A stretch of 64,000 nucleotides of DNA from NCBI RefSeq assembly GCF_001294205.1, contig NZ_LAQT01000009.1, forward strand, positions 62,001-126,000, read 5' to 3'. The position numbers and the translations under genes were made by a program. The notes below the pieces were generated by a model, which was not told the DNA's origin, did no database searches, and saw only the letters and a list, made by a program, of their open reading frames with translations. This document shows, piece after piece, positions 8,387 to 18,200 of this stretch (position 1 is the stretch's first letter; each line of letters starts with the position of its first letter). The DNA is from Amantichitinum ursilacus (GTDB lineage: Bacteria > Pseudomonadota > Gammaproteobacteria > Burkholderiales > Chitinibacteraceae).

Positions 8387-8857
8387 ATGCTGAAAGAAGG
8401 GGATCTGGCTCCGGAATTTTCACTGCCGGCAGCGGATATGAGGCCGGTCAGTCTGTCTGACTATGCGGCGCAAAATAATATTGTCGTGGTCTATTTCTTT
8501 AATGGCGACCACACCCCGGGCGGCATTACCGAGGCCGTGGAATTCAGCGAACGCACTGATGCCTTCAAGCGCGCCGGCGCGGTGGTTCTGGGCATCAGCC
8601 CCGACGATTGTCTGGCGCACGAAGCGTTTATTGATGAGCATGGCCTCGAATTCGAGCTGTTGTCCGATGCGGAAAGCGTGGTCAGCAAGCTTTATCACGT
8701 CGTACGCCAATGGGAGCTCAATGGCGTGATAAAATCCGGCATCGAACGATCGACGTTTGTAATCGACCGCCGCGGTTTGATCCGCCACGCGTTCTATCAC
8801 GTGTCCCCGAAAGGGCACGCAGAAGAAATTCTCACTCTTGTCAAACAGCTAGGATGA
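8387..8857 (+). CDS. Peroxiredoxin (Bcp/PrxQ-like) family protein lacking the peroxidatic cysteine
   Basis: This 156-residue thioredoxin-fold protein is close in length and layout to Bcp/PrxQ: GDLAPEFSLPA at the start, VVVYFFNGDHTP in the active-site strand, GISPDD, and the conserved Arg in IERSTFVID. The peroxidatic position, normally TPGC-T-x-E-A, reads TPGG-I-T-E-A: Gly46 replaces Cys, and the nearby resolving Cys is also absent. The only cysteine is Cys75 in SPDDC. It is therefore unlikely to be a standard thiol peroxidase; a binding or chaperone role is possible. It is followed after 6 bases by the FKBP gene, suggesting co-transcription of two protein-folding or redox-related genes. Confidence 0.85.
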   Translation: MLKEGDLAPEFSLPAADMRPVSLSDYAAQNNIVVVYFFNGDHTPGGITEAVEFSERTDAFKRAGAVVLGISPDDCLAHEAFIDEHGLEFELLSDAESVVSKLYHVVRQWELNGVIKSGIERSTFVIDRRGLIRHAFYHVSPKGHAEEILTLVKQLG

Positions 8858-8863
8858 ACCCTG

Positions 8864-9343
8864 ATGCAAATCGCTAAAGATACTGTCGTAACACTGCACT
8901 ACGAAATGTTCGACACAGATGGCAAGCAGCTCGACAAAACCGAGCAGCCGATCGCTTACCTGCACGGTGGCTACGACAACATCCTGCCGCTGGTTGAAGA
9001 GGCGCTGCAGGGCAAGACGGTTGGCGATTCCATCGATGTGACGATGGAACCGGAAGACGCCTTCGGCGAATTCGAAGCCGAACTGGTCCGCACCGAAGCG
9101 CGCGATGTGTTCCCGATGGAAGTCGAGGAAGGCATGATGTTTGAAGCCGATGATCCGGAAACCGGCGACGTGCTGCTGTTTCGCGTGACCAAAATCGAAG
9201 GCGACCAGGTGACTGTGGATGCCAACCACCCGTTTGCGGGCGTGAAGATCCGCTTTGTGGGCAAGGTTGAGGATGTGCGTGAGGCTAGTTCTGAAGAAAT
9301 CACCCATGGGCATGTCCACGGCGAACACGGCCACCACCATTAA
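8864..9343 (+). CDS. slyD: FKBP-type peptidyl-prolyl isomerase, SlyD-like
   Basis: This is a 159-residue cytosolic cis-trans prolyl isomerase and chaperone. The FKBP domain is split by an insert-in-flap domain: YEMFDTDGKQLD, YLHGGYDNILPLVEEAL, then EDAFGEFEAELV and GMMFEADD, ending VDANHPFAGVKIRF, the SlyD hallmark DxNHPLAG segment. The tail HGHVHGEHGHHH is the metal-binding extension, probably for nickel or zinc. It is shorter than in E. coli SlyD and lacks the Cys residues. It is probably co-transcribed with the Prx-like gene. Confidence 0.93.
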   Translation: MQIAKDTVVTLHYEMFDTDGKQLDKTEQPIAYLHGGYDNILPLVEEALQGKTVGDSIDVTMEPEDAFGEFEAELVRTEARDVFPMEVEEGMMFEADDPETGDVLLFRVTKIEGDQVTVDANHPFAGVKIRFVGKVEDVREASSEEITHGHVHGEHGHHH

Positions 9344-9349
9344 GCTGTT

Positions 9350-9468
9350 GGGCTGCCGCAGCACGGTCATTTCGCGGCCCGGCGGTACTCGGGATCCTCA
9401 CGTACTTGATGTACGCTCCGGTCCCTCCGTTCCGGCGGTCCGCGAACTGACCGCACTGCAACAGCCCC
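9350..9468. repeat. Large imperfect palindrome (about 58-bp arms)
   Basis: The two halves match when one is reverse-complemented: GGGCTGCCGCAGCACGGTCA against GGGCTGTTGCAGTGCGGTCA, then TTCGCGG-CCG/GCGG stretches, up to the central GTACTTGATGTAC at about 9403-9415. It lies 6 bases after slyD. It could form a long hairpin in DNA or RNA and looks like a REP/ERIC-type intergenic element rather than a simple terminator. Confidence 0.7.
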
Positions 9469-9580
9469 GAGGCGGCATTGGGTAAACCCACTGTTGGCTG
9501 GGGGCTTTGTTCTTTATGGGTGGCGTGGGGTGGCAATGCGCTTCGCTGTTGCCTTGGGCGGTGGCTGATGGGGTTGGAAG

Positions 9581-9607
9581 AAAAACGGACTTTGGTCCGT
9601 TTTTTTT
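9581..9607 (+). terminator. Rho-independent terminator of the prx-slyD unit
   Basis: The perfect stem AAAAACGGAC / GTCCGTTTTT has a TTTG loop and continues into eight T. Confidence 0.9.
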
Positions 9608-9931
9608 CGTCTGTACTTTGGGGGGTGAGGGGTATTAAGCCGGGGCGATATTAGTGTGGCTGAGATCGTGCGGTACGGGCTCGAAGCGTAAGCCTGTTGC
9701 GTGCGCGCCCGTTCGCACTTTTCACGTTGACGGGTGCTTGCTCGGCGCAACGCCATACGCCGTGCGTGTTGCGGATATTCTGACAAGATAAATTTCAAGA
9801 ACAGACAGCAAATTTCTTGCGCCCGGATGTCGTAAGCCGATGAGCGGATGGTAAGTTAGTGTATCGATATATTAGAATTCGATGATTCATGGGCCGGGAG
9901 GCCTTTTTTTATTTCACTCGAATTAACGCAA
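9608..9931 (+). promoter_or_regulatory. Leader region of the two-partner secretion operon
   Basis: These 324 bases before the first tps gene contain no convincing gene. An AT-rich TATATT at 9868-9873 is a candidate -10 element. No clear -35 or operator was found, and no strong ribosome site precedes the ATG at 9932. Confidence 0.3.
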
Positions 9932-12511
9932 ATGTCTGTTTTTACACCTCGCATCCTGGTTGCGGCCGTTCTCAGTGCAATGTATTTGCCGGTATCGGCC
10001 GCCGGCATTGTGGTTGATGGGCATACTGCCACTTCGGTCACTTATGATGCCGCGGGCAAGGCCACAGTGCGTGTCGCTGCGCCTTATGCGGGGGTTTCTT
10101 ACAACGGTTACGCCAGTTTTTCGGTGGACCGCGCCGGGGCGGTGCTGGATAACAGCAGTGCCAATGCCCGTACCATCGTTAACGAAGTAACGGGCAGCAA
10201 TCCCAGTCTGATTCAGGGTGCGATCAGCGTTAATGGCGCGCGCGCCAATGTAATCCTGGCCAACCCCAACGGCATCACCGTCGATGGCGGCAGCTTCATC
10301 AATACCGGCCACGTGGTGCTTAGCACGGGCACGGTGTCGTTCAACGATTTTTTAAGCGCGCCGGGCCGGGTGCAGCGCGATATCGTGTTGTCGACCAGCC
10401 AGGGCCAGTTGGTGATAGGCGCGGGCGGCTTGACGGGCGCAATGCTCAGCCTTGATCTGATCGCACGACAGTTGTCGGTGCAAGGTCCGATCACTAATAC
10501 TTTTGGTTCGGCCACGGCCACCACGCGCCTGGTGGGTGGCAATTCGCGTGCCGAGGTCAACACCGCCGTCGCGGCCACCGACAATTTCTCGCAATACGTC
10601 AGTTACGCCAGTGGCACGCAGACCAGCGAGGGCGCGGTGCTGGTGGATATCACGCCGCTGGGCAGCATATCGTCGGGCCGCATCGAAATACTGGTGACTG
10701 ATAAAGGCGCAGGCGTACATATGGCGGGCGCGGCGCTGGCCACCGTGGGGGACTTTGCCTTGCAAGCGGATGGTGCAGTGGTCATGGGCGGCGCCAACGT
10801 CAGTGCCAAAGGCAATCTGGGCCTGCAGGCGGGCAGCCTGAGCACGGCCGCTGGCGGCAATGGCCTTACCCGGATTGGCGCGACTGGCAATGTGCAATTG
10901 CAGACCACTGGCGCACTCGATCTCAGCGATACCACATTGGCGGCAGGCACCCGCAATGCCGATGGCAGCGTGGCCAGCGCGGGCGATCTGGTGATTGGCG
11001 CGGGCGCCAGCCACTGGGCTGCGGTCAATGCCACTGCCACGGGCGGTATCGGTTTGACTGCAACAGACGTCGTCGCCACCGCCAGCACCGTCAGCGCACA
11101 ACAGAATCTGCAAATCACCAGCAACACGCTGCAGCTGGCCGGCCCGGACGCGCAACGCGGCACCGCCATCAATCAATGGAGCAGCACGGCCGGGGCCTTC
11201 AACGTTAACGCGACGGGCGATGTCAGCCTCGCTGGTGCGCAAATCCAGGGCGCGGCCGGCATCGGCATCAATGCCGCCAACTTGCGGCTCGCCAGCGCCC
11301 CGGGCACGGACGCCACGCCAGTACGTACACAGTTGCGTTCAGAAGGGGGCAATGTTTCGCTCACCAGCACGAACCAGACTCAGTTGATTGGCGCGGACCT
11401 CACCGCCGCAGGCAACGCCATCGTCACCGCCGCCGATGTGGTGCTGCACGACGACGGCGCGCAAGGTAGCACGTTGGTGGCCGTCAATGGCGGCGTGCGT
11501 ATCAGCAGCAGCGGCGACATCCACAACACCGGCTCGCTCATCCAGGGCAAAACGCGTGACGCCAGTGATAGCGCCATGTTGGGCGCAGTCACGCTCACCG
11601 CGGCGGGCCAGGTGGTCAATCTCACTGACAGCGCCAATCGCCTCGGCATTGTGTTTGGCAGCGATGACGATGTGGTCATCCACAGCGCGGGCGATATCAC
11701 CAATCAGGCCGCACGCATCATCAGCAATGGCCAGTTGGTGCTGCAGGCCGGTGGGCTGATCCGCAACCAGATTGTGCACATCGACGCCCCCGCCAACGGC
11801 CTGACCCAAAGTTACGATCACGAAAACAATCTGCTGGGTCTGCGCCACGGCACCAGCGGTTATGACATCAATTTTGGTTCGCTGGCGGTGCCGGACCAGG
11901 TAGCCGATCTGGTGGCCGATAAGGGCATGACGCTGCAAGCGGCCGGGCTCAAAAATATCGGTGGGCAGATTCTGGTTAATGATGGCGATCTGCACGCGCA
12001 TTTCAGCGGCGCTGTGGACAATGTCGCGCTGCAAACCGGCGCGGTGGCGTACGCGCGCAAATGCAGCTGGCTAACTTGCCGCAGCTCGGCCACGTCCACC
12101 CAGCAATCATGGGGCGGGCTGATCCAGGTGGCGGGCAATTTTGATCTGAGCGCGGACGGCGGCATCGCCAACACCGGTGGTCGCTGGCTGGCCCTGGGTG
12201 CGATGACCTTGACCGCGCCCACCGTGCGTGGCGACAGCCTGAGCAGTTATTCCACGCTATCCGTGCAACGCGGCTGGAAAGCCTGGTTGGGCGATCGCTG
12301 GGCGCAGGTGTACGCCACCGACAGCGGCGGCAGCTTTAGCGCCAATGGCGGTGCATTGCGCATCAATGGCCAACTGGTGCTGGACGGCGGCGTCGCCAGT
12401 GCCAGCGAAAGCGTTGTCGCTGGCGACGGCACCGTCACCATCCGCACGCCGCAGCGCGATCCAGTGGTGGCCAGCCATCCGGCCGGTCTGACTTCATGGT
12501 TGTGGCACTGA
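9932..12511 (+). CDS. Small TpsA exoprotein (filamentous haemagglutinin N-terminal TPS domain), no toxin tail
   Basis: This 859-residue exported protein begins with a standard Sec signal (MSVFTPRILVAAVLSAMYLPVSAAG). The N-terminal TPS secretion domain spans about residues 25-270 and contains the FHA-type motif ILANPNGITVDG. The remainder is beta-helix repeat sequence of the G-x-L-x-L-x-A type, including GNLGLQAGSL and GDLVIGAGASHW. A Cys pair (RKCSWLTCRSS) lies at about 705. It ends at SWLWH without pretoxin or toxin domain. The stop overlaps the ATG of the TpsB gene (TGATG), so translation is coupled and both share the transporter. It may be an adhesin or a structural partner of the giant TpsA downstream; the role is inferred. 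Confidence 0.85.
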   Translation: MSVFTPRILVAAVLSAMYLPVSAAGIVVDGHTATSVTYDAAGKATVRVAAPYAGVSYNGYASFSVDRAGAVLDNSSANARTIVNEVTGSNPSLIQGAISVNGARANVILANPNGITVDGGSFINTGHVVLSTGTVSFNDFLSAPGRVQRDIVLSTSQGQLVIGAGGLTGAMLSLDLIARQLSVQGPITNTFGSATATTRLVGGNSRAEVNTAVAATDNFSQYVSYASGTQTSEGAVLVDITPLGSISSGRIEILVTDKGAGVHMAGAALATVGDFALQADGAVVMGGANVSAKGNLGLQAGSLSTAAGGNGLTRIGATGNVQLQTTGALDLSDTTLAAGTRNADGSVASAGDLVIGAGASHWAAVNATATGGIGLTATDVVATASTVSAQQNLQITSNTLQLAGPDAQRGTAINQWSSTAGAFNVNATGDVSLAGAQIQGAAGIGINAANLRLASAPGTDATPVRTQLRSEGGNVSLTSTNQTQLIGADLTAAGNAIVTAADVVLHDDGAQGSTLVAVNGGVRISSSGDIHNTGSLIQGKTRDASDSAMLGAVTLTAAGQVVNLTDSANRLGIVFGSDDDVVIHSAGDITNQAARIISNGQLVLQAGGLIRNQIVHIDAPANGLTQSYDHENNLLGLRHGTSGYDINFGSLAVPDQVADLVADKGMTLQAAGLKNIGGQILVNDGDLHAHFSGAVDNVALQTGAVAYARKCSWLTCRSSATSTQQSWGGLIQVAGNFDLSADGGIANTGGRWLALGAMTLTAPTVRGDSLSSYSTLSVQRGWKAWLGDRWAQVYATDSGGSFSANGGALRINGQLVLDGGVASASESVVAGDGTVTIRTPQRDPVVASHPAGLTSWLWH

Positions 12512-14313
12512 TGCGCGCGCGTTTACCTTCCTGCCGCGTGCAGCGCGTGGCGGCTTTGCTGGCTCTGGCCTTGGCGCACCCGTGGGCGCACGCCGCCGAT
12601 GCGCCGTCTCCCGCCAATGCAGGCTTGCCGCCGGTGCAACAAGACCAGGCCATCCAGTTGCTCAACGAACGCCGCGATGCCGCGCGCCAGCAACAAATCG
12701 AACAAACCCCGGCGGTGGTCGAAGGCGCGCCTGCGCCCGCACCGGCTGCAGGCCCGGCACTGGATACGCCGGTTAATGACGTGCCCGAAAAGGAACCGTC
12801 ATTCCAGATCGATCACATCGAATTCAAAGGCAGCCCGCTATTCAGCGCGGCCGATATCAGCCAGCTAACGCAACCGTTCCTGGGCCAGCGTCTCGGTGCC
12901 AACCGCATCAATCTGCTGCTGCGCCGCGCCACTGACTTGCTGGTCAAGCGCGGCCTGATTACCAGCCGCGTGTATCTGGGCGAACAGAATCTGGCCTCGG
13001 GCACGCTGGCGCTGACGGTGGTGGCGGGCACCATCGAAGGCTTTACGCTTAACGGCCAGCCGTTCCGCCCGACGCAGGCCCCAGAAGCGCGCAACGGCGG
13101 CGGCCTGACCGACGCTGGCACCGCCTGGGCATTCCCCGACCATGCTGGCCAGGTGCTTAACCTCACCGACCTGGAACAGGGTGTCGACCAGATCAACCGG
13201 CTGCGGCGCAACCAGGCCGAAATGCAGATCCAGCCTGGCGCCAGCGCGGGCGGCTCGGTGGTCAATCTCAACAACAAGCCGGGCGACGCGCTGTATTACA
13301 ACGTCGGCCTCGATAACTACGGCAGTTCGGCCACCGGCATCGTGCGGCTTAAAGTGGGCGTGGAAGCCGACAACCTGATCGGCCTGCAAGAAGCCATCAA
13401 CGCCAGCTACATCGGCAGCACCCAATCCAACGCGCTGGTGGCGTCGGTGGCGGTGCCGTGGGGCTACAACGTGTTCAGTTACACGCTGTCCTTGTCCGAA
13501 TATCAAAACCTGATTGGCGACACCGCGCTGGTGGACGGCAGCTCGCGCGGCCATACCTTTGGCTTTAACCGCGTGCTGGCGCGCGGCCCGGCCGGCAAAA
13601 CCGCGTTTGACGCCACCCTGGCGTTGTGGAACAGCGACCGCGCCATCAACGATGTTGATCTGACGCCGCAAGCGCTGACCGTGTTGCGCGTGGCGCTTAA
13701 CCGTTTCGAGAAATTCCAGTTGGGCCAGTTTGTCGGCTACTGGTCGCTGGAAGCGGGTTACAGCCGTGGCCTCGGCGCATTGGGCGCGACCGCCGATGCG
13801 CAGGATTTGCCCGGCGATGACGCGCACAACCAGTTCAACAAGTTCGACGCCAACGGCAGTTTCAGCAGCGCGCTGATCAACGTGGCGGGCGCGGCGCTCG
13901 GTTATCGCGGCAGCTTTTCGGCGCAATGGGCGCACACCGGGCTGTACAGCTCGCAGCAGATTTTTGCCGGTGGCAACGACAGCGTGCGCGGCTTTGCGCA
14001 AGACAGCATCAGCGGCGATTGCGGCGTGTGGCTGCGCAATGAAATCAGCGTGGGCAATGTGCCCAATGTCAGCCTCGGCGGTCTCAGCGCGCATATCGAA
14101 CCGTATGTCTTTATCGATGGCGGCCACACGCGTTTGCTGGCCGGCAATCTGTCGCAAAACATCGCGGGCGGCGGCATCGGCCTGCGCGGCCAGGCGCAAT
14201 GGCAGGGCAAAGCGCTCAGCACCGAACTGCTGCTAGGCCGCGGGCTGGACCAGCCCGCCAGCTTCGGCCCGCGCCAGACCTTGTTGCTGGCCAGCCTTAA
14301 TCTCAGTCTTTGA
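12511..14313 (+). CDS. cdiB: TpsB outer-membrane transporter (ShlB/FhaC/CdiB family)
   Basis: This 600-residue transporter exports TpsA proteins across the outer membrane. The precursor has a signal peptide ending AHAADA, then an N-terminal helix rich in Q and R (QLLNERRDAARQQQ) that should plug the barrel. POTRA 1 begins FQIDHIEFKG, and POTRA 2 lies around LTVVAGTIEGF. The 16-strand barrel follows, with the L6 loop motif VRGF (DSVRGFAQD) that contacts the barrel interior. I start at the ATG overlapping the preceding stop (TGATG); a start five codons earlier is possible. It is flanked by the small TpsA, a periplasmic parvulin and the giant CdiA-like gene, so one TpsB probably serves two exoproteins. 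Confidence 0.93.
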   Translation: MRARLPSCRVQRVAALLALALAHPWAHAADAPSPANAGLPPVQQDQAIQLLNERRDAARQQQIEQTPAVVEGAPAPAPAAGPALDTPVNDVPEKEPSFQIDHIEFKGSPLFSAADISQLTQPFLGQRLGANRINLLLRRATDLLVKRGLITSRVYLGEQNLASGTLALTVVAGTIEGFTLNGQPFRPTQAPEARNGGGLTDAGTAWAFPDHAGQVLNLTDLEQGVDQINRLRRNQAEMQIQPGASAGGSVVNLNNKPGDALYYNVGLDNYGSSATGIVRLKVGVEADNLIGLQEAINASYIGSTQSNALVASVAVPWGYNVFSYTLSLSEYQNLIGDTALVDGSSRGHTFGFNRVLARGPAGKTAFDATLALWNSDRAINDVDLTPQALTVLRVALNRFEKFQLGQFVGYWSLEAGYSRGLGALGATADAQDLPGDDAHNQFNKFDANGSFSSALINVAGAALGYRGSFSAQWAHTGLYSSQQIFAGGNDSVRGFAQDSISGDCGVWLRNEISVGNVPNVSLGGLSAHIEPYVFIDGGHTRLLAGNLSQNIAGGGIGLRGQAQWQGKALSTELLLGRGLDQPASFGPRQTLLLASLNLSL

Positions 14314-14326
14314 TCCGGAAATCATT

Positions 14327-15148
14327 ATGAAAAAACTCATCCTTGCCTTGTCTTTGTTTACTGGTGCCAGCCTGGCCTTCGCCGCCGACAAACCGTTGCC
14401 CGCAGGCGCGTTCGCCGTGGTCAATGGCGTGGCGTTGCCGCAAGCGCAACTGGACGACCTGATGCACCAGAGCGGCATGGCCGACAACGCGCAAACGCGG
14501 CTGGTGGCCAAGAACCAGCTGATCGCGCGCGAGCTGTTCAAGCAGCAGGCCCACAAAGCGCATCTGGCTGATCGCGCCGATGTCAAAGCCGCCATCCAGC
14601 AAGCTACCGACGCAGTACTCACTCAGGCTTATCTGCGCGATGCGCTCAAACCGACGCCAGTGACGGACGCCGATGTGCAGGCCGAATACAACAAGATTGT
14701 CGGCAGTCTGGGCGATAAGGAATACAAGCTCAGCCTGATTCAGCTGGCCGACGACGCCACCGCCCGCACGGTATTGGCGGAGCTTAAAAAGGGCGGCGAC
14801 TTTGCCGCGCTGGCGCGCAAATACAGCGTGGCCGCCAACAAAGACAAAGGCGGGCAGCTCGATTGGGTGTCGTTCAAGACGCCCGCCACCGAAGGCCAGA
14901 CGCAAGGCCTGCCGTTGCCGGTGGCGCAAGCCGCTACGCACCTCACCCAAGGCGCTATCAGCACCGAACCCATCGTCGTGGGCAGCAGCCGTGTGCTGAT
15001 CCGCATGGACCAGCTGCGCGCCACGCAAGTGCCGCGTTTTGATGATGTCAAAGCCGCCTTGCGCCAGCGTCTGCAACAACAAGCCATCCAGAAAGCCTCG
15101 ACCGAGCTGGTGGTGTCGTTGATCAAGAACGCCGCGATTCAGCAATAA
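14327..15148 (+). CDS. Periplasmic parvulin-type peptidyl-prolyl isomerase, Par27-like TPS chaperone
   Basis: This is a 273-residue precursor with Sec signal MKKLILALSLFTGASLAFAA. An N-terminal SurA/PrsA-like helical chaperone region (about 25-125) precedes a parvulin domain at about 130-235, with the hallmarks FAALARKYSVAANKDKGGQLDWV and a shortened C-terminal strand. A final helical segment (RQRLQQQAIQKAST) completes the lobe. Bordetella Par27 is a comparable periplasmic parvulin that binds unfolded FhaB. Position between tpsB and the giant tpsA, 13 bases after the former, fits a dedicated chaperone keeping the 4350-residue effector secretion-competent. The family is clear; the client is inferred from position. 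Confidence 0.85.
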   Translation: MKKLILALSLFTGASLAFAADKPLPAGAFAVVNGVALPQAQLDDLMHQSGMADNAQTRLVAKNQLIARELFKQQAHKAHLADRADVKAAIQQATDAVLTQAYLRDALKPTPVTDADVQAEYNKIVGSLGDKEYKLSLIQLADDATARTVLAELKKGGDFAALARKYSVAANKDKGGQLDWVSFKTPATEGQTQGLPLPVAQAATHLTQGAISTEPIVVGSSRVLIRMDQLRATQVPRFDDVKAALRQRLQQQAIQKASTELVVSLIKNAAIQQ

Positions 15149-15217
15149 GCGCAGCAGCCGGTATTTGCAGCACCGAACCACCCAATAAAAAACACCTTGT
15201 TTGCAGGACCCACCCCC

Positions 15218-18200
15218 ATGCGTGCATCTTCCACAACGCCCGGTTATCGCTATGTCTCCGCCACGCCCTCGGGCCGGCGTTGGGCGCTGGCCGACCCGGC
15301 CGCACAGGTGTTGTACACGCCGCGCAGTGGGGTGGGGCCGCTGTGGCAACGCGTATTAAGCGCGGTGTTGATTGCGGTACTGGTGTGCGCGCCGCTCAAG
15401 CTCAGCTTTGATCAGATCAATGGCTTTACGCTGGGCTACAACAGCGCCGACGCCTCCCCGATCAGCGACCCGACCGCGCCCGTCCGCTTTCAGCCCGGCA
15501 TCACGCAAACCAGCAACACCAGCAACCCGGTGCCGGTGGTCAACATTACGGCGCCCAACGCCAATGGCGTGTCGCTTAACCAGTACCAGCAATTCAATAT
15601 CGACCCGGTGGGCTTGATTCTGAATAACGGTCTGAATGGCGGCGGCTCGCTGCTGGGCGGCGATGTGGCGGCCAACCCCAATTTCAACGGCCGCACGGCC
15701 AGCGTCATCATCAACCAGGTCAGCAACAGCGCCTTTGCATCGCGCCTGAATGGCACGCTCGAAGTCTTTGGCGATCGCGCCAATGTCATCATCGCCAACC
15801 CCAACGGCATTACCTGCGACGGTTGTTCGGTGGTTAACGTGCCGCGCCTGACGCTGACCACCGGCACGCCGCTGTGGCTGGACGCCCATGGCGCCAGCAG
15901 CGCCTTCGATCAGGCCAGCGCGGTGGGCTTTGATGTGCGCAGCGGTCGCGTCGATGTCTCCGGCCTCGGTTTGCAGGGCTCGCTGGACCGGCTGGATCTG
16001 ATCGCCGAATCGGTCGGCATTGCGTCGAGCATCGAAGCCAACAGCCAGATCAATGTGGTTACCGGTCGCCAGCAAGTGCTGCCCACCGGCAATGACTTTG
16101 GCACGCAAAGCAACGGCCAGAGCAACACCGCCGCCGCCATCACCTCCACCGGCAATGGCTTTGCCGTGGACGCCACCGCCTTCGGCGCGATGACCGCAGG
16201 CCAGATCAAGATTATCGGCACCACGCAAGGCATGGGCGTGCGCGCCGATGCCGCGTTGGCCGCATCCAGCGGCGACCTGACCATCAGCGCCAATGGCGAC
16301 ATCAAACTCAGCCAGGCGTATGCCGCCAACAACGTTAACGCCAGCAGCAACGGCAATCTGACTGCCAGCGGCGACGTGCTGGGCTACACCGGCGTTACGC
16401 TGAGTGCAAGCGGGGATGTGGTCACCGATGGCGTATTGCAATCGGGCCAGAACCTGAGTGTGAGCGCGGGCCAGGCGCTGGCCACCCACGGTGCGGTGGC
16501 GGTGCTGGGCAATGCCACGCTGCAGGCGGGCGGCGCGGCCACGCACAGCGGCCAGGTGCAGGTAAACGGCACGCTGAACGAAACCACCGGTGGCGCGCTG
16601 AACTACAGCAACGGCGTGGCCAGCAATGGCGCCATGACGTTTACCAGCGGCGGCGCAGCGAGCCTGCAAAACGTCAGCACCGCCTCCACGTTGACGACCA
16701 CCGCAGCGGGCGATGTCACGCTGCTGGGGCAGAATGTCGTCACCGGCGTAACGCAACTGCGCAGTACGCAAGGCAATGTGCAACTGGCAGGCAGCGTGCA
16801 GACCGGCAATAACGTTAGTCTGCAAGCGGCCCAGACCGTCAGTGTGCCGGGCAGCCTCAGCACCGTGGGCAATGTCAGTCTGACTGCGGCCAATATCGAT
16901 CTGGCCGGTCAACTCAACACCAATCAAGACCTGAATGCCACCGCCAGCAACGCGTTGACCGCAGCAGGCACCGTCGCGGCGGGCGGCAACGCCACGCTGC
17001 AAGCGGGTGGCGCGCTCAGCATTGCGGGCAGTACCGCCGCACAGCAAAACATCAACGCCACCAGCGGCAGCGCCGATATCCACGGCGTGTTGATCGCGGG
17101 CCAGCAACTGGCGTTGCAAGCCACGCAAGGCAATCTGAATATCGATGGCGAAGCCGCTGCCTACGGCAATACCCAAGTCAGCGCGGCACAGAATCTGACC
17201 GGCGCGGGCGTGGTGTTGGGCAACAGCGGTTTGCAAGCCAGCACGCAACACGGTGCGATCAGCGTGGCAGGCCTGGAAACCGGGGGTGATCTCAACATTG
17301 CCGCCGCGCAGGCCATCAACAGCCAGGTGCTGCTGGCGCAAGGCAACGCCACGGTACGCAGCGGCGGGGCCACCACCATCAGCACCGCCACGCTGGTGGG
17401 CAATGTGCTGGATCTGCAAGCGCAAAGCGACATCACGCTGGCCGGCAAAACGTGGGTGGGCGGCAATGCCAGTATCAATTCGGGCAGCAACCTCTATACC
17501 TCCGGCACGCTGACGTTCCAGCAAGACGCGGCCTTGCGCGCTGCGGCGGCGATGACGCATGTGGATGGCCTGCAAACCGGCGGCAATCTTGGCCTGACTG
17601 CGGGTGGCGCACTGGCCACGGGCGGCAGCGTGTACACGGTGGGCAATGCCAGCCTTAACGTCGGCAGCGCGGCCTTGGGCACGCTGTTGACGCAAGGCAA
17701 TCTGCAGCTGACCAGCTTGGGCGACAGCACGCTGGCGGGCACGACCGTCACTTTGGGCCGCACCGATTTGCAGGCAACGCAAGGCAGCATCGCCGTTACC
17801 GGTAACCTGAGCGGCCAGCAAGCCATCAGCGTGAACGCAGGCACCGATGTGTCGATCAGCGGCGCGGGCCAGGCAGGCGCCACACTGGCGATCAACGCCG
17901 CGCACAACGTCAACCTGAGCAACACGCTGGGCGTCAACCAGACGCTGACCGTCAACGCCGGCAACGCGTTAAACACCAGCGGCCAGACGCTCAGTGGCGG
18001 TGATACCACATTGCAAGCGCAAGGCAATCTGAACCTGGGCGGCAGCGTACAAGCCAACGGCCTGTTGCAGGCCGGCGCCGCCAATACGCTAACGGTGACT
18101 GGCGCGGCACTGGGCAATACCAGTGCCACGCTGGATGCCAACGCACTCAACATCAGCGGCAGCGCCGCAGCAGTGGGCGCGCTGGATCTGCACGGCGCGC

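Noticed and set aside
15356-17905. Very long open frame on the minus strand within the giant cdiA (also others through 25.6 kb)
   Set aside because: GC-rich repetitive coding DNA leaves antisense frames open. The translations are Arg/Ala/Gly-rich with no family motifs, whereas the plus strand shows continuous FHA repeats.
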